Assembly: GCF_019457915.1 (NCBI RefSeq)
Contig: NZ_JAHZSS010000001.1
Location: 124,001 to 188,000, forward strand
Direction: 5' to 3'
Length of the DNA stretch: 64,000 nucleotides
DNA from: Neiella holothuriorum
GTDB lineage: Bacteria; Pseudomonadota; Gammaproteobacteria; Enterobacterales; Neiellaceae
The notes under the pieces: generated by a model
The model's database searches: none
Told to the model about the DNA's origin: nothing
What the model saw: the letters and a program-made list of their open reading frames with translations, nothing else
In this document: positions 35,539-46,103 of the stretch, piece after piece
How positions within the stretch are numbered: the first letter of the stretch is position 1
Layout: the number at the start of each line of letters is the position of its first letter
Made by a program: the position numbers and the translations under genes

Positions 35539-38238
35539 ATGTTTGTAAAATTAATGACTTCGATGTTCGGCAGCAAAAACGACCGGACTTTGAAGAAGCT
35601 GCGTAAAGTTGTCAACGCAATTAATGCCATGGAGGCAGACTTCGAAGCCCTCTCTGACGACGACCTCAAAAACAAAACCGATGAACTCAAAGCTCGTATA
35701 GCCGAAGGTGCTAGCTTGCAAGATGTGCTTGCAGAAGCCTTTGCAATAGTACGTGAAGCAAGTAAACGCGTCTTTGGTATGCGCCACTTCGACGTTCAGT
35801 TGATTGGCGGCATGGTACTCAACGACTGCTCCATTGCTGAAATGCGTACCGGTGAAGGTAAAACCTTAACCGCAACCTTAGCAGCCTACCTCAATGCGTT
35901 AGCCGGCAAAGGCGTTCACGTGATTACCGTGAACGACTATTTGGCACAACGTGATGCCGAATGGAACAAGCCGTTATTTGAATTCCTCGGTATGACCGTT
36001 GGTATTAACTTGTCGGGTATGGCACCAGATGCCAAAAAAGAAGCCTACGGCTCCGATATTACCTACGGCACCAATAACGAATTTGGGTTTGATTACCTGC
36101 GCGACAACATGGCATTTCGCCCAGAAGATCGGGTTCAACGCCCACTTAACTTCGCCATTGTGGATGAAGTTGACTCCATCTTAATTGATGAAGCGCGTAC
36201 CCCGCTTATTATTTCCGGCCCTGCCGAAGATAGCTCAGGCCTGTATCGTCAAATCGACACCCTGATTCCAATGCTTGAAAAAGCCGAGGCAGAAGATACC
36301 GAAGAAACAGCTGCGGTTGGTGACTTTACGGTTGACGAAAAGGCCAAGCAAGTTCACCTAACTGAACAAGGTCAAGAGCGCATTGAAGAGCTGTTGGCAA
36401 CCAACAAGATTCTAGCCGAAGGTTCGTCATTGTATGACGCAGCCAACATCGCGTTACTGCATCACGTCAATGCGGCGTTGCGCGCTCATATGTTGTTCAA
36501 ACGCGATGTTGACTACATTGTTAGCGACAACGAAATTGTTATTGTTGATGAGCACACTGGCCGAACGATGCCTGGGCGTCGTTGGTCTGAAGGTTTGCAT
36601 CAGGCTGTTGAGGCGAAAGAACGCGTTAACATCCAAAATGAAAACCAAACGCTGGCGTCGATCACATTCCAGAATTACTTCCGTCTGTATCAGAAGTTAG
36701 CTGGCATGACGGGTACTGCCGATACCGAAGCGTTTGAATTCCAAAGTATTTACGGTCTGGATACCGTGGTGATCCCAACGAACCGACCAATGGTTCGTGA
36801 CGATATGTCCGATCAGGTCTATCTCACCGCAGAAGAAAAATACGAATCCATCGCCAAAGATATTCATGAGCAAGTGGCTAAAGGCCGGCCAATTCTGGTG
36901 GGTACCATCACCATTGAAACCTCTGAATTACTCTCAGGGCTGCTGAAAAAAGCCAACATCAAGCACAACGTTCTGAATGCTAAGTTTCACGCGAAAGAAG
37001 CTGAAATTGTTGCAGAAGCAGGCCGCGCAGGTGCTGTAACGATTGCCACTAACATGGCCGGTCGTGGTACCGATATTGTCTTGGGTGGTAGCTGGCAGTC
37101 CGAAATTGATGCACTTGAGAACCCAACAGAAGAACAGATCGAGGTCATTAAAGCCGACTGGCAGCAACGCCATGATGCAGTGATTGAAGCTGGTGGTTTA
37201 CACATTATCGGTACCGAGCGTCATGAGTCTCGCCGAATTGATAACCAGCTTCGTGGCCGTTCTGGTCGTCAGGGTGATCCGGGTTCATCTCGCTTCTACC
37301 TGTCGTTAGAAGATCCGTTAATGCGTATTTTTGCTTCGGATCGCATGGGCAGCATGATGAAAAAGCTGGGCATGGAGCGTGGCGAAGCCATTGAGCATCC
37401 GTGGTTATCGCGAGCTATTGAAAATGCCCAACGTAAAGTGGAAGCGCGCAACTTTGATATTCGTAAGCAGCTGCTTGAATACGATGATGTTGCCAACGAC
37501 CAACGTAAAGTAATTTACGCCCAACGTAACGACTTGATGGATGCTGAAGACATTAAAGACTCGGTCTCTAATATTCGTGAAGACGTTGTCGACAATATGA
37601 TTAGCGAATACATTCCGCCGCAGTCTCTTGAAGAAATGTGGGATGTAGCTGGTCTTGAAGAACGTCTGAAAGGTGATTTCGGCATTGAGATGCCACTACA
37701 ACATTGGCTTGATGAAGACGATAAACTGCATGAAGATAATCTTCGCGAGCGTATTCAACATAGCTTCTCTGAAGCATATCGCTTGAAAGAAGAAATGGTT
37801 GGTGAACCGATTGTTCGCCAATTCGAAAAACAAATTATGTTGCAGGTGCTCGATACTCATTGGAAAGATCACCTCGCTGCAATGGATCACTTGCGTCAGG
37901 GTATTCACTTACGCGGTTATGCTCAGAAGAACCCTAAGCAGGAATACAAGCGTGAGTCGTTTGACTTGTTTAGCAACATGCTAGATGCACTGAAGATGGA
38001 AGTGATTTCTATCCTGAGCCGAGTACGAGTGCAGTCGCAAGAAGATGTTGAAGCGGCTGAAGAGAAGCGTCGTCAACAGCAAGCCGCATTGCCGAAACAG
38101 TACCAAGGGGCTACAGGTGCTGAAGCTAGCGGTACAGCGCAGCCACAGCAGCGCCCACAGCCGAAAGTTGGCCGTAATGAGCCATGCCCATGTGGCTCAG
38201 GCAAGAAGTACAAGCAGTGTCACGGCAAGCTGTCGTAG
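35539..38238 (+). CDS. secA: Preprotein translocase ATPase SecA
   Basis: Motor of the Sec export pathway, driving unfolded preproteins through SecYEG. The 899-residue protein has Walker [14 protein letters not shown] near 102-114, the DEAD-type [15 protein letters not shown] near 209-223, the second motor domain with [14 protein letters not shown] near 505-518, helical scaffold/wing domains, and a C-terminal SecB/phospholipid-binding zinc site [14 protein letters not shown] at the end. All motifs are complete. Confidence 0.98.
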   Translation: MFVKLMTSMFGSKNDRTLKKLRKVVNAINAMEADFEALSDDDLKNKTDELKARIAEGASLQDVLAEAFAIVREASKRVFGMRHFDVQLIGGMVLNDCSIAEMRTGEGKTLTATLAAYLNALAGKGVHVITVNDYLAQRDAEWNKPLFEFLGMTVGINLSGMAPDAKKEAYGSDITYGTNNEFGFDYLRDNMAFRPEDRVQRPLNFAIVDEVDSILIDEARTPLIISGPAEDSSGLYRQIDTLIPMLEKAEAEDTEETAAVGDFTVDEKAKQVHLTEQGQERIEELLATNKILAEGSSLYDAANIALLHHVNAALRAHMLFKRDVDYIVSDNEIVIVDEHTGRTMPGRRWSEGLHQAVEAKERVNIQNENQTLASITFQNYFRLYQKLAGMTGTADTEAFEFQSIYGLDTVVIPTNRPMVRDDMSDQVYLTAEEKYESIAKDIHEQVAKGRPILVGTITIETSELLSGLLKKANIKHNVLNAKFHAKEAEIVAEAGRAGAVTIATNMAGRGTDIVLGGSWQSEIDALENPTEEQIEVIKADWQQRHDAVIEAGGLHIIGTERHESRRIDNQLRGRSGRQGDPGSSRFYLSLEDPLMRIFASDRMGSMMKKLGMERGEAIEHPWLSRAIENAQRKVEARNFDIRKQLLEYDDVANDQRKVIYAQRNDLMDAEDIKDSVSNIREDVVDNMISEYIPPQSLEEMWDVAGLEERLKGDFGIEMPLQHWLDEDDKLHEDNLRERIQHSFSEAYRLKEEMVGEPIVRQFEKQIMLQVLDTHWKDHLAAMDHLRQGIHLRGYAQKNPKQEYKRESFDLFSNMLDALKMEVISILSRVRVQSQEDVEAAEEKRRQQQAALPKQYQGATGAEASGTAQPQQRPQPKVGRNEPCPCGSGKKYKQCHGKLS

Positions 38239-38246
38239 GCTAGTTG

Positions 38247-38645
38247 GTGAGCATTAAGCAAGTTCATGTGGCCGTTGGCGTCATTGTACGCGACGGCCAT
38301 ATTTTTTTGACCCGCAGAGCCGAGCATCAGCATCAAGGTGGTAAGTGGGAATTTCCGGGTGGTAAGTGCGAAGCTGGTGAAACGGTTCAGCAGGCGCTCG
38401 CGCGTGAATTACAAGAAGAACTGGCAATAAGCACACTAAAGAGTGAGCCCTTGGTGGTGATTAGCCATGATTATGGCGACAAGCAGGTGAAACTCGATAC
38501 TCATTGGGTGACTGAATTTAGTGGCGAGCCTGCTAGCCAAGAAGGTTTGCAAGGGCGCTGGGTCGCAGCGGCCGAACTCGCTCAATATGACTTCCCAGAA
38601 GCCAATAAGCCCATTTTAGATAAAGTGTTAGCGACTCTGACGTAG
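38247..38645 (+). CDS. mutT: 8-oxo-dGTP diphosphatase MutT
   Basis: Nudix hydrolase that removes 8-oxo-dGTP from the nucleotide pool. The Nudix box GGKCEAGETVQQALARELQE followed by EL lies near residues 37-60 and is complete. The product begins SIKQVHVAVGVI, aligning with E. coli MutT when started at the GTG at 38247; a TTG one codon earlier is the alternative. It follows secA by 8 bases, a conserved pair. It is convergent with yacG. Confidence 0.93.
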   Translation: MSIKQVHVAVGVIVRDGHIFLTRRAEHQHQGGKWEFPGGKCEAGETVQQALARELQEELAISTLKSEPLVVISHDYGDKQVKLDTHWVTEFSGEPASQEGLQGRWVAAAELAQYDFPEANKPILDKVLATLT

Positions 38646-38671
38646 TTGACGCCGAAGCGCTCTTATAGACC

Positions 38672-38893
38672 TTATTTTTTCGGCGGTACTTGCATCTTCG
38701 CCATCATTTCCATCAACTCTTCATCGCTCATATTCTCTATTTGTTGTCTGTCAGGCTCGCCTGCGATGCGGTGACTTTCATCTGCCCATTCACCTAGATC
38801 GATCAATTTACAACGCTCTGAACAGAATGGTCGGTATTGATTGGCGGTCGACCATTCAACTTGGGCTTGGCATGTGGGGCATGAAACTTTCAT
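38672..38893 (-). CDS. yacG: DNA gyrase inhibitor YacG
   Basis: A 73-residue zinc protein; E. coli YacG binds GyrB and inhibits DNA binding by gyrase. The four zinc cysteines are CPTC near 5-8 and CSERC near 24-28. The C-terminal half, with [11 protein letters not shown] and a Glu-rich [10 protein letters not shown] tail, is typical. A longer frame to 38923 exists, but the ATG at 38893 begins MKVSCPTC as in homologues. Last gene of the pilB-pilC-pilD-coaE-zapD-yacG run. Confidence 0.93.
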   Translation of the reverse strand: MKVSCPTCQAQVEWSTANQYRPFCSERCKLIDLGEWADESHRIAGEPDRQQIENMSDEELMEMMAKMQVPPKK

Positions 38894-38923
38894 AAAAACT
38901 TCTCGAAAATAGTGGTTAGGCAA

Positions 38924-39670
38924 CTAGCTGGCTGATAGCAAAAATTCAATATCTTGCTCGGTAGCGGCCGTACCATTGTTAGTGTGCCGCATAAAGCGAA
39001 CCGTAAAACGGTGCTTATTGCCTGATACGGTAGGAAATACTTTGCTGTCGCTGGAAACTCGGATGCGGAGCAATTGTAGATTTTCGGCACTGGCTTGGTA
39101 AAAGCCTTTTTTGGCGACTGCGGGCTGAAATAACTTGCCATCGCGGGTCAGGTGCATGAGTTGACCGATTGCATTGGCAAGTATATCCAGTTGGCTTAGC
39201 CAGCGATTCATGTCCTGCAAACAGCTTTCGCTGTCTTGGCTCATCCAATAGTAAAGCTGCGGTAAATCAAAGCAGCAGTTGCCACCAGGAATACTAAAAC
39301 GTTGCCGAATACCGGACAAAAATTTATCAGACTTCAGGCAGTTAGCTAATCGTGATTGACTGCGTAACGCACTCAAACAGTGTTGGTTCGATTGGTCCAG
39401 CTGTTTTAACGCATCTAGATCGACATTGGGGTAGGTTGCCCAGCGGGCCAGCTCTTTTTGTTGCCCTTCAAGATCTTTAATTAGATCTTGGCGCACATCG
39501 GCGCGCTCCAGCAACTCCAACAAATCGAATAAGGCAGAGAAATAGCTTAGAAATGCTTGCTCATTGAGTGCCTGCATGGCCTGTGTGCAGCGGAGCAGCA
39601 AGTGTTCTATTCGTAAATAGGAGCGAGCAGTTTCATTGAGAGGAAATTGGTAGGTGAACGCGTCAACCAT
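38924..39670 (-). CDS. zapD: Z-ring-associated protein ZapD
   Basis: Cross-links FtsZ filaments through the FtsZ C-terminal tail. The 248-residue protein (E. coli 247) begins with the family motif FTYQFPLNETARSYLRIEHL near 5-24 and has RQRFSIPGGNCCFDLPQ near 139-155. It follows coaE by 30 bases in the usual order. Its FtsZ partner is encoded about 6 kb away in this window. Confidence 0.94.
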   Translation of the reverse strand: MVDAFTYQFPLNETARSYLRIEHLLLRCTQAMQALNEQAFLSYFSALFDLLELLERADVRQDLIKDLEGQQKELARWATYPNVDLDALKQLDQSNQHCLSALRSQSRLANCLKSDKFLSGIRQRFSIPGGNCCFDLPQLYYWMSQDSESCLQDMNRWLSQLDILANAIGQLMHLTRDGKLFQPAVAKKGFYQASAENLQLLRIRVSSDSKVFPTVSGNKHRFTVRFMRHTNNGTAATEQDIEFLLSAS

Positions 39671-39700
39671 GCGGGTTCCATCTATTTTATTCTGAGAAAA

Positions 39701-40315
39701 TTAGCTTGGATAGCTCTGAGTAGCGAATTCTAGGTAATGCTGGTGCAGGTGTAAAATATCTTTTGCAACGGATTCCAATACTCGGTTGTTGTTCAGGACG
39801 TCATTGGCCGCTCTGAGGCGCTGCCAACGGGTCGCTTGGCGGGCAATAATTGCTTTGGCGCTACTGTTCGTCACGCCATCGCGTTGACTAGTGCGGAGCA
39901 CTTGAACGGATACTGGCACATCAACACACAGCACCCGCTTGCAAAGCGTTTGCAGTTTATTTTCGACCAAAAGCGGGATCACTAAAATAGTATAAGGGGC
40001 TACTTGTTGCTGGCTTTGATCGATCATGCGTTGACGAATTAACGGATGAAGCAAGTTGTTGAGCCACTGGCGTTGAGACTCGTCGCTAAATACCTGTTGT
40101 CGAAGTGCATCACGGTTCAGCTCGCCGTCGGCCGCTAACACTTGATCTCCAAAACGATGGTGAATCTCAGCCAGGGTTGACTCGCCCTTGGCAACAACTT
40201 CTCGAGCGATAATATCGGCATCAACTAACCCTGCGCCGAGACGCTCAAATTCGTTGGCAACGGTGGTTTTACCACTACCAATGCCGCCAGTTAAACCCAC
40301 CACAAATTTGCTCAT
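39701..40315 (-). CDS. coaE: Dephospho-CoA kinase
   Basis: Last enzyme of coenzyme A synthesis, phosphorylating the 3'-hydroxyl of dephospho-CoA. From ATG 40315 the protein has 204 residues (E. coli 206). The P-loop VGLTGGIGSGKTTVANEF is at about 6-23 and DADIIAREVV near 33-42. A TTG-started longer frame reaches 40348 and overlaps pilD; the shorter start matches homologues. PanB at the left edge feeds the same pathway. Confidence 0.94.
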   Translation of the reverse strand: MSKFVVGLTGGIGSGKTTVANEFERLGAGLVDADIIAREVVAKGESTLAEIHHRFGDQVLAADGELNRDALRQQVFSDESQRQWLNNLLHPLIRQRMIDQSQQQVAPYTILVIPLLVENKLQTLCKRVLCVDVPVSVQVLRTSQRDGVTNSSAKAIIARQATRWQRLRAANDVLNNNRVLESVAKDILHLHQHYLEFATQSYPS

Positions 40316-40337
40316 TGGACTGTTTTCATCAAACAAC

Positions 40338-41210
40338 TTAATAACCAAGTAAGCCGAAGTAACTATCGAGGATTGGTTGTCCCCACAACAAAGCTATCCA
40401 CCCAGCAATGGCTAGATAAGGACCAAATGGGATTGGCTTTTGATGGTCGCGGCCTTTCAGGACGATCATCATGATGCCCAGCACCGCTCCAACGGCACTC
40501 GATAACAGCACGACCAGCGGCAGCATTTGCCAGCCCAGCCACGCGCCCAGGGCAGCGAGTAACTTAAAGTCACCATAGCCCATGCCTTCCTTGCCGGTCA
40601 GTAGCTTAAATGCCCAGTAGATAGACCATAGCGACAAGTAACCCGCTATAGCGCCAATCACGGCGCTGCTTAGCTCGTTGGGTGCTAGCCATAAATGGAA
40701 GAGCAACCCACTCCACAACAACAGGTAATTTAGTGGATCGGGTAGTAAGTAGTGATCAACGTCGATAAAAGTTAGGCAAATTAACAGCCAAGTGAACATT
40801 ACGGCGGCAAGACCGAAATGATCAAAGCCAATCACATGAAGTACTAATACCGATAAACTGGCCGTTAGCAATTCAATGAGTGGGTAACGAATGGAATAAG
40901 ACTGCTGGCAGCTTGCGCATTTCCCCTTGAGGATAAACCAACCGACAATGGGAAGGTTATGCCAAGGCTTGATTGTGGTATTGCAATGGCCACATCGTGA
41001 TCCGGGAACGACTAGGTTAAAGCGCTCAAATTCAGGTATCGGCTGTTCATTCATTTCTGCCAATTCTTGCTGCCATTTTCGCTCCATCATGATTGGTAAG
41101 CGATAAATCACAACATTGAGAAAACTACCGACAAGTGCTGCAAACACAAAACAAATAGCAGATATTAAAACTGGCGCTGTTTCGGCCGCTTGCGTAAATT
41201 GCTCAATCAT
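40338..41210 (-). CDS. pilD: Type IV prepilin peptidase/N-methyltransferase PilD
   Basis: Cleaves prepilin leaders and methylates the new N-terminus at the inner membrane. The 290-residue protein has about eight membrane segments. A cytoplasmic zinc loop has CGHC near 73-76 and CASC near 97-100. The catalytic aspartates lie in DVDHYLLPD near 150-158 and GYGDFKLLAALGAWLG near 210-225. Substrates should include PilA (44307-44741). It starts 4 bases after pilC. Confidence 0.96.
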   Translation of the reverse strand: MIEQFTQAAETAPVLISAICFVFAALVGSFLNVVIYRLPIMMERKWQQELAEMNEQPIPEFERFNLVVPGSRCGHCNTTIKPWHNLPIVGWFILKGKCASCQQSYSIRYPLIELLTASLSVLVLHVIGFDHFGLAAVMFTWLLICLTFIDVDHYLLPDPLNYLLLWSGLLFHLWLAPNELSSAVIGAIAGYLSLWSIYWAFKLLTGKEGMGYGDFKLLAALGAWLGWQMLPLVVLLSSAVGAVLGIMMIVLKGRDHQKPIPFGPYLAIAGWIALLWGQPILDSYFGLLGY

Positions 41211-41214
41211 TTCG

Positions 41215-42450
41215 TTAACCTACGACGTGGCCTAGTTGGAAAATTGGTAGATACATAGAGACGATCAACCCGCCGACTAACGTACCGATGATGACCATGA
41301 TTAACGGCTCAAGCATGGAGCTTAAGTTGTCTACGGCATCATCTACTTGTTGTTCATAAATCGACGCAACTTTGGCCAGCATATCATCTAAAGAGCCAGC
41401 TTCTTCGCCAATCATTACCATCTGGCACACCATATCGGGAAAGCGTCGCGTTTGACGCATGGCATTATTGAGCTGAATCCCCGAAGACACATCACTTCGT
41501 ACTGCTTGAATAGCATCACGATAAACGGCATTGCCTGAAGCTCCCGCTGCTGAATCAAGAGCATCAATTAAAGGTACGCCGGCGGCAAATGTTGTGGAGA
41601 GTGTGCGTGTGTAACGAGCCACTGCGGCTTGATGGAGAATGCCGCCGACAACAGGTAATTTTAAAATCAATGCATCGGTTTTATCGCGCAGTGATTTAGA
41701 GTTACGGTGAGCTCTGGCGAAGCCAAAAGAAGCGGCAAAGGCGCCGAGAATGACCAACCAAAGGTTTGATGTTAGCCAATTGGAAATTCCGATAACAAAT
41801 AGCGTGAATGCGGGAAGCTCAGCTCCAAAATTTGAAAAGATATTTTCAAAACTAGGGACAACAAAAACTAACAGGATTGCCGTTACCACCACGGCGACCA
41901 GAATAACTATGGCTGGGTACGTCATGGCCTTTTTAATTTTAGCCTTTAATGCTTCAGCCTTTTCTTTATAGGTTGCCACGCGGTCATAAATTGAATCGAG
42001 AGCGCCAGATTGTTCGCCACTGGCCACCAAGTCGCAATACAAATCATCGAAGTGTTCAGGGTGCCTTTTTAGGGTCTCACTTAATGGATTACCGGCCGAT
42101 ACATGAGCATGAATTTCTTCCATGAGTTTACGCATGGTCTCTTTATCACAACCTTTGCCAATGATTTCGAGCGCCTGCACTAGTGGCACGCCAGCCCCTA
42201 GCATGGTGGCAATTTGGCGCGTTACGATACAAATATCGGCCGCTTTCACTTTATTGCCAAACTGGAACAGCGGTTTGGGTTTCTTTTTGATTTTTGAAAC
42301 CGCAATGGCCTGTTTGCGTAGCTGAGTTTTTACCGCTTGCTCATTGGCCGCCGTGGTTTCACCTTCAATCCGTTGACCTTTGCGGTTGACGCCCTGCCAT
42401 TGGTACGTGTTGATTTTGATTGAAACTTGTTTTGCCCGTGATGCTGCCAT
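41215..42450 (-). CDS. pilC: Type IV pilus inner-membrane platform protein PilC
   Basis: Polytopic platform protein of the type IV pilus machine. The 411-residue protein has two T2SF domains (about 75-195 and 278-400), each followed by membrane segments, with the family stretches FTRQIATMLGAGVPLVQAL-like near 80-97 and YTRTLSTTFAAGVPLIDAL near 284-302. A polar N-terminus (1-70) would contact PilB. AGGAAG precedes the ATG. Confidence 0.95.
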   Translation of the reverse strand: MAASRAKQVSIKINTYQWQGVNRKGQRIEGETTAANEQAVKTQLRKQAIAVSKIKKKPKPLFQFGNKVKAADICIVTRQIATMLGAGVPLVQALEIIGKGCDKETMRKLMEEIHAHVSAGNPLSETLKRHPEHFDDLYCDLVASGEQSGALDSIYDRVATYKEKAEALKAKIKKAMTYPAIVILVAVVVTAILLVFVVPSFENIFSNFGAELPAFTLFVIGISNWLTSNLWLVILGAFAASFGFARAHRNSKSLRDKTDALILKLPVVGGILHQAAVARYTRTLSTTFAAGVPLIDALDSAAGASGNAVYRDAIQAVRSDVSSGIQLNNAMRQTRRFPDMVCQMVMIGEEAGSLDDMLAKVASIYEQQVDDAVDNLSSMLEPLIMVIIGTLVGGLIVSMYLPIFQLGHVVG

Positions 42451-42471
42451 AACAGTGTTGCTTCTTCCTGA

Positions 42472-44178
42472 TTAGAAACTGGTGACTCGAGCTGCTTCAG
42501 CCAGTGACGTTACGCCTTGAGCAACTTTCCGAAGTGCGGATTGGCGTAGGTTACTGAGACCTTCTTGCTGGGATTGTTGCGCAATCTGTAACGAATTGCC
42601 GCCTTCCATAATAATTTTGGCAATGGCATCTGTCATTGGCATTACTTCATAAATGCCGACTCGCCCCTTATAACCACCAGTACATTCGTCACAACCCACG
42701 GGTTTATACACACTTAAGCCCTCGTCGACTTGCTGTTGCGAGAAACCTTCAGTCAATAATACAGGGGCTGGTACGTCTTCAACCTCTTTGCATTTGCTAC
42801 ATAAGCGGCGAGCCAGCCGTTGAGCAATGACCAAACTCACGGAACTGGCAATGTTATAGGCAGGTACACCCATATTTAGCAAACGAGTCAAGGTCTCTGC
42901 AGATGAATTCGTATGGAGCGTTGATAGCACTAGATGGCCGGTTTGCGATGCTTTAATGGCGATTTCAGCGGTTTCCAAATCGCGAATTTCACCGACCATC
43001 ACCACATCAGGATCTTGTCGTAAAAACGCCCTGAGCGCAGAGGCAAAATCCAAGCCCGCTCTAAGATTGATTTGTACCTGATTGATACCGGGTAGGTTGA
43101 TTTCGACCGGATCTTCGGCGGTAGCAATGTTACGTTCTTCGGTATTTAGAATATTTAGCCCGGTATAGAGTGACACAGTTTTACCTGAGCCTGTTGGGCC
43201 AGTTACCAGAATCATGCCTTGAGGCTGATTCAGGGCGTTCATATACAGTTCTTTTTGCTCGGCTTCGTAACCGAGCATATCGATGCCAAGCTGGGCGCTT
43301 GAGGAATCGAGGATCCGCATCACGATCTTTTCACCCCACAAGGTGGGCAGGGTGCTAACTCGAAAGTCGATGGCTTTGGTGCGGCTAATGCGCATCTTAA
43401 TGCGGCCATCTTGGGGGACGCGACGCTCAGCAATGTCCAAATTGGCCATAACTTTTAGGCGAGCAGCCAATCGAGAGGATAGAGAATTCGGCGGCGTGGC
43501 CACTTCATGCAAAATGCCATCAATGCGAAAACGCACTCGGTAACGTTTCTCATAGGGTTCAAAGTGCAAATCTGAGGCGCCTTTGCGGATGGCATCCATC
43601 AATAATTTATTGATGTACACCACAATTGGCGCGTCATCGGTGCCTTCAACTACGTCATCGTCATGCTGATCGGTATCCTGGACTTCCATGTCGGCCAGAT
43701 CGTCATCGGAGACATCGCCTAAATCAATATCATCAAGGCCACTGTCGAGTATTTTCTCGATGGCTTTGCTGAGTTTATCGTGCTCCACCAATACCGGTTC
43801 AGTACGGCGACCAAAGCTAAATTGAAAGTCTTCCAAGGCAGTAATGTTGATGGGATCATCAACGGCAACAACTAACACCCCGCGTTCAACATAAAGCGGC
43901 AGTGCATGGTGTTTCTTAATCAGTGATTCGTTGCGGTACTCGTCGGGGATCTGGTCAACATCAACGGTAGCCAAATCGAGCGCTGGAATACCATATTCAT
44001 CACTGAGTAATTGCTGCAATGACTTGCTGGTGACAATATTTTGTTCTATCAGCAAGTTAATGAAATTATGTTTGCCGGTGCGAGCCTGCTCTATCAGGCT
44101 GACGGCGATACTCGCCTCAAGCAGACGTTTACGAACAAGAAGTGTGGATAAGCCTTGAATCTTTGCTGCGTGATCCAT
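42472..44178 (-). CDS. pilB: Type IV pilus assembly ATPase PilB
   Basis: Hexameric cytoplasmic ATPase driving pilus extension. The 568-residue protein has an N-terminal MshEN/GSPII_E domain (about 30-150), Walker [15 protein letters not shown] near 324-337, the Asp box and Walker [13 protein letters not shown] near 388-399, the His box, and a tetracysteine zinc site with CSKC near 458 and CDEC near 492. First gene of the leftward pilBCD-coaE-zapD-yacG run; a terminator separates it from pilA. Confidence 0.96.
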   Translation of the reverse strand: MDHAAKIQGLSTLLVRKRLLEASIAVSLIEQARTGKHNFINLLIEQNIVTSKSLQQLLSDEYGIPALDLATVDVDQIPDEYRNESLIKKHHALPLYVERGVLVVAVDDPINITALEDFQFSFGRRTEPVLVEHDKLSKAIEKILDSGLDDIDLGDVSDDDLADMEVQDTDQHDDDVVEGTDDAPIVVYINKLLMDAIRKGASDLHFEPYEKRYRVRFRIDGILHEVATPPNSLSSRLAARLKVMANLDIAERRVPQDGRIKMRISRTKAIDFRVSTLPTLWGEKIVMRILDSSSAQLGIDMLGYEAEQKELYMNALNQPQGMILVTGPTGSGKTVSLYTGLNILNTEERNIATAEDPVEINLPGINQVQINLRAGLDFASALRAFLRQDPDVVMVGEIRDLETAEIAIKASQTGHLVLSTLHTNSSAETLTRLLNMGVPAYNIASSVSLVIAQRLARRLCSKCKEVEDVPAPVLLTEGFSQQQVDEGLSVYKPVGCDECTGGYKGRVGIYEVMPMTDAIAKIIMEGGNSLQIAQQSQQEGLSNLRQSALRKVAQGVTSLAEAARVTSF

Positions 44179-44257
44179 TCAGAACTCTATCGTTTACGGA
44201 GGCTGAAAGCCTGAGAAATGGGTTAAGTAACTGGTTGGACATCAAAATAACACAGAC

Positions 44258-44288
44258 AAAAAAAAAGACCACCAGCGGTGGTCTTTTT
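44258..44288 (-). terminator. Terminator between pilA and pilB
   Basis: AAAAAGACCACC, a 3-base loop and GGTGGTCTTTTT form a 12-bp stem with a nine-base T run on the minus strand, 20 bases beyond the pilA stop. It should make pilin mRNA separate from and more abundant than pilB mRNA. Confidence 0.88.
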
Positions 44289-44306
44289 CGAGAATAGTTG
44301 ATTAAT

Positions 44307-44741
44307 TTAGCCGCCAGCAGCAGCTGCAGGTTGACAACCTTTCACTAAATCTTGGCAATCAGTCCCACCAGTAATAGTCCAGGTGATGTTGCCACTATCT
44401 AAAGCCGGAACCAAAATCACATTGCCAACGCCAGACACATCATCGCCATTACTGTCTACATCAGTATTTACGGTAATTCCAGCTACAGCGACACTAGTCA
44501 CTTTAGTACCATCCTCAGTAGGAACGTTGGAACAGTCAACTTTAATATTAGTACCATCACCCTCTGTGCTGGTACAAACGCTAATAGCCATTTTGTATGT
44601 GGCGGCGCCAGCAATTGCACTAGTGGCTTGAGAGCCTCGTACGTAGTCTTGATAAGCAGGAAGAGCGATTGCTGCCAAAATACCGATGATCGCAACAACG
44701 ATCATTAATTCAATTAGGGTAAAACCTTTTTGCGCTTTCAT
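44307..44741 (-). CDS. pilA: Type IV major pilin PilA
   Basis: Structural subunit of the type IV pilus. The 144-residue prepilin starts MKAQKG, cleaved by PilD before [20 protein letters not shown], with the conserved Glu5 of the mature protein. The hydrophobic helix covers about 7-32. Four cysteines are visible, near 57, 70, 128 and 135; the last pair, in DCQDLVKGC, fits the C-terminal disulfide loop of pilins. A sigma70-type promoter lies upstream and a strong terminator follows. Confidence 0.95.
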   Translation of the reverse strand: MKAQKGFTLIELMIVVAIIGILAAIALPAYQDYVRGSQATSAIAGAATYKMAISVCTSTEGDGTNIKVDCSNVPTEDGTKVTSVAVAGITVNTDVDSNGDDVSGVGNVILVPALDSGNITWTITGGTDCQDLVKGCQPAAAAGG

Positions 44742-44786
44742 AATAATGTCTCCGTGGAGGACGCTGTGAGATATTGCGTGTTCCTG

Positions 44787-44815
44787 ATACTAGGGAGCCT
44801 GTTTGCCGTTTTCAA
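44787..44815 (-). promoter_or_regulatory. Predicted pilA promoter
   Basis: On the minus strand TTGAAA, a 17-base spacer and TAGTAT form a sigma70-type promoter with a leader of about 38 bases. I do not see the GG/GC elements of a sigma54 promoter, which drives pilA in Pseudomonas. Confidence 0.6.
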
Positions 44816-44896
44816 TAACAAATTTGCTACTTTTTCTAATTAATTTGAAATTGGTAATGAAAACGACGTATCGCAGTCAGGTGACAACTTTTCAAC

Positions 44897-44943
44897 GCGT
44901 CAAAAAATTGATTCATATCGCTTTTTTAATCAAATTTTGACGC
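44897..44943. repeat. Large imperfect dyad upstream of the pilA promoter
   Basis: The left arm GCGTCAAAAAATTGATT (44897-44913) and right arm AATCAAATTTTGACGC (44928-44943) pair over 15 positions with one small internal mismatch, around a 14-base spacer. It is centred about 110 bases upstream of the pilA -35 box, where an activator could bind. Confidence 0.6.
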
Positions 44944-45022
44944 ATTACAAATTATTGGCGCGTTTTATGAGGTTTTGAACGTGGTGCAAGCCGGTTGGCG
45001 TTGATGAGGCCAAATTACAATT

Positions 45023-45056
45023 ACGGGTTGTGCCATGATTCGGCAAACAACCCGTT
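45023..45056 (-). terminator. Hairpin after nadC
   Basis: ACGGGTTGT-GCC and GGC-AAACAACCCGT pair with a two-base bulge, 32 bases beyond the nadC stop. On the minus strand the tail is only AT-rich, not a clean T run, so it is a weak terminator candidate. Confidence 0.45.
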
Positions 45057-45087
45057 TTCATTCATCAAAGTGACTTAGAGAGCAAGT

Positions 45088-45942
45088 TTACTGATGAGCC
45101 GATTCGATGCGCATGGAAAAGTCGACCGCGCGAATGTGCTTGGTGAGAGCGCCAACTGAGATGAAATCGACGCCGGTTTCTGCAACTTGGCGAATCGTTT
45201 CGATGGTCACATTGCCAGATGCTTCGAGCTCTGCTTGGCCTTGGTTAACAATAACCGCTTCCCGCATCAGTTCGGGGCTAAAGTTGTCGAGCATGACACG
45301 ATCAACGCCCGCTTCTAATGCCAAACAAAACTCCTGCATGTTTTCAACTTCAACTTCAACGGGCTTGCCGGGAAAGTTGGTTCGGGCTTGTTCAACCGCT
45401 GCGGCAATACTGCCGGCAGCTGCAATGTGGTTTTCTTTTATTAAGAAAGCATCGTAAAGGCCGCAACGATGATTGACACCGCCGCCGCAGTGCACTGCAT
45501 ATTTTTGTGCGTTGCGCATTCCCGGAATGGTCTTACGCGTATCGAGCAATTTCACGCCAGTACCCTCAATCGCGTCGACATATTTGCGTGTAGCTGTTGC
45601 TGTCGCCGATAAGGTTTGCACGATGTTGAGCATCGTTCGCTCGCCGGTCAGAATATCGCGTGAGGTGCCAGTTAAATTGCAAATACGCTGATTTTCTTCC
45701 ATCAGCTCGCCATCATTGATAAGCCACTCAATGGAGACGTGGCTGCCCAGCTGTTGAAATACTTCTTCGCTCCAAGCTTGGCCACAAAAAACCGCTTTCT
45801 CACGGCTTATTATGTAAGCCTTGCTGATCGTTGTGAGCGGGATTAGAGACGCAGTAATATCGCCTTCAATCGGTGTTAGGTGATTTAAGTCTTCAGCGAG
45901 GCAAGCTTCGACTAAGCGGCGGACGTCGTCAGGGTTGGGCAT
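45088..45942 (-). CDS. nadC: Quinolinate phosphoribosyltransferase (decarboxylating)
   Basis: Makes nicotinate mononucleotide from quinolinate in NAD synthesis. The 284-residue enzyme has LTGERTMLNIVQTLSATAT near 98-116, LLDTRKTIPGMRNAQKYAV near 131-149 and HRCGLYDAFLIKENHI near 158-173, all quinolinate/PRPP-binding stretches. It is divergent from ampD, the usual nadC/ampD arrangement. The NAD pathway gene nadB is at the right edge of the window. Confidence 0.96.
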   Translation of the reverse strand: MPNPDDVRRLVEACLAEDLNHLTPIEGDITASLIPLTTISKAYIISREKAVFCGQAWSEEVFQQLGSHVSIEWLINDGELMEENQRICNLTGTSRDILTGERTMLNIVQTLSATATATRKYVDAIEGTGVKLLDTRKTIPGMRNAQKYAVHCGGGVNHRCGLYDAFLIKENHIAAAGSIAAAVEQARTNFPGKPVEVEVENMQEFCLALEAGVDRVMLDNFSPELMREAVIVNQGQAELEASGNVTIETIRQVAETGVDFISVGALTKHIRAVDFSMRIESAHQ

Positions 45943-46103
45943 GGCGTGGTTCAGGGCATAGGGTTAAATGTGGCGGTAAGTTTACTCTGTCCGTGAGCAA
46001 CTGCACAGTATTTCTATTGCCTCTTTCACAACAAAAGTTACTGCAAGGCTGTAAACTGTCGTTAGTATCCTCGTAACTAAATCAAAGGTATAGAGCATCA
46101 TTT

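Larger units (their letters stand above)
44742..45087. other. Region between pilA and nadC
   Basis: About 346 AT-rich bases with no ORF I can support. It holds the pilA promoter (44787-44815), a large imperfect dyad (44897-44943) and a hairpin at 45023-45056 beyond the nadC stop. Confidence 0.6.

Noticed and set aside
44742-45087. A sigma54 promoter for pilA as in Pseudomonas
   Set aside because: No GG-N10-GC element is visible at a suitable place; a sigma70-type pair is.
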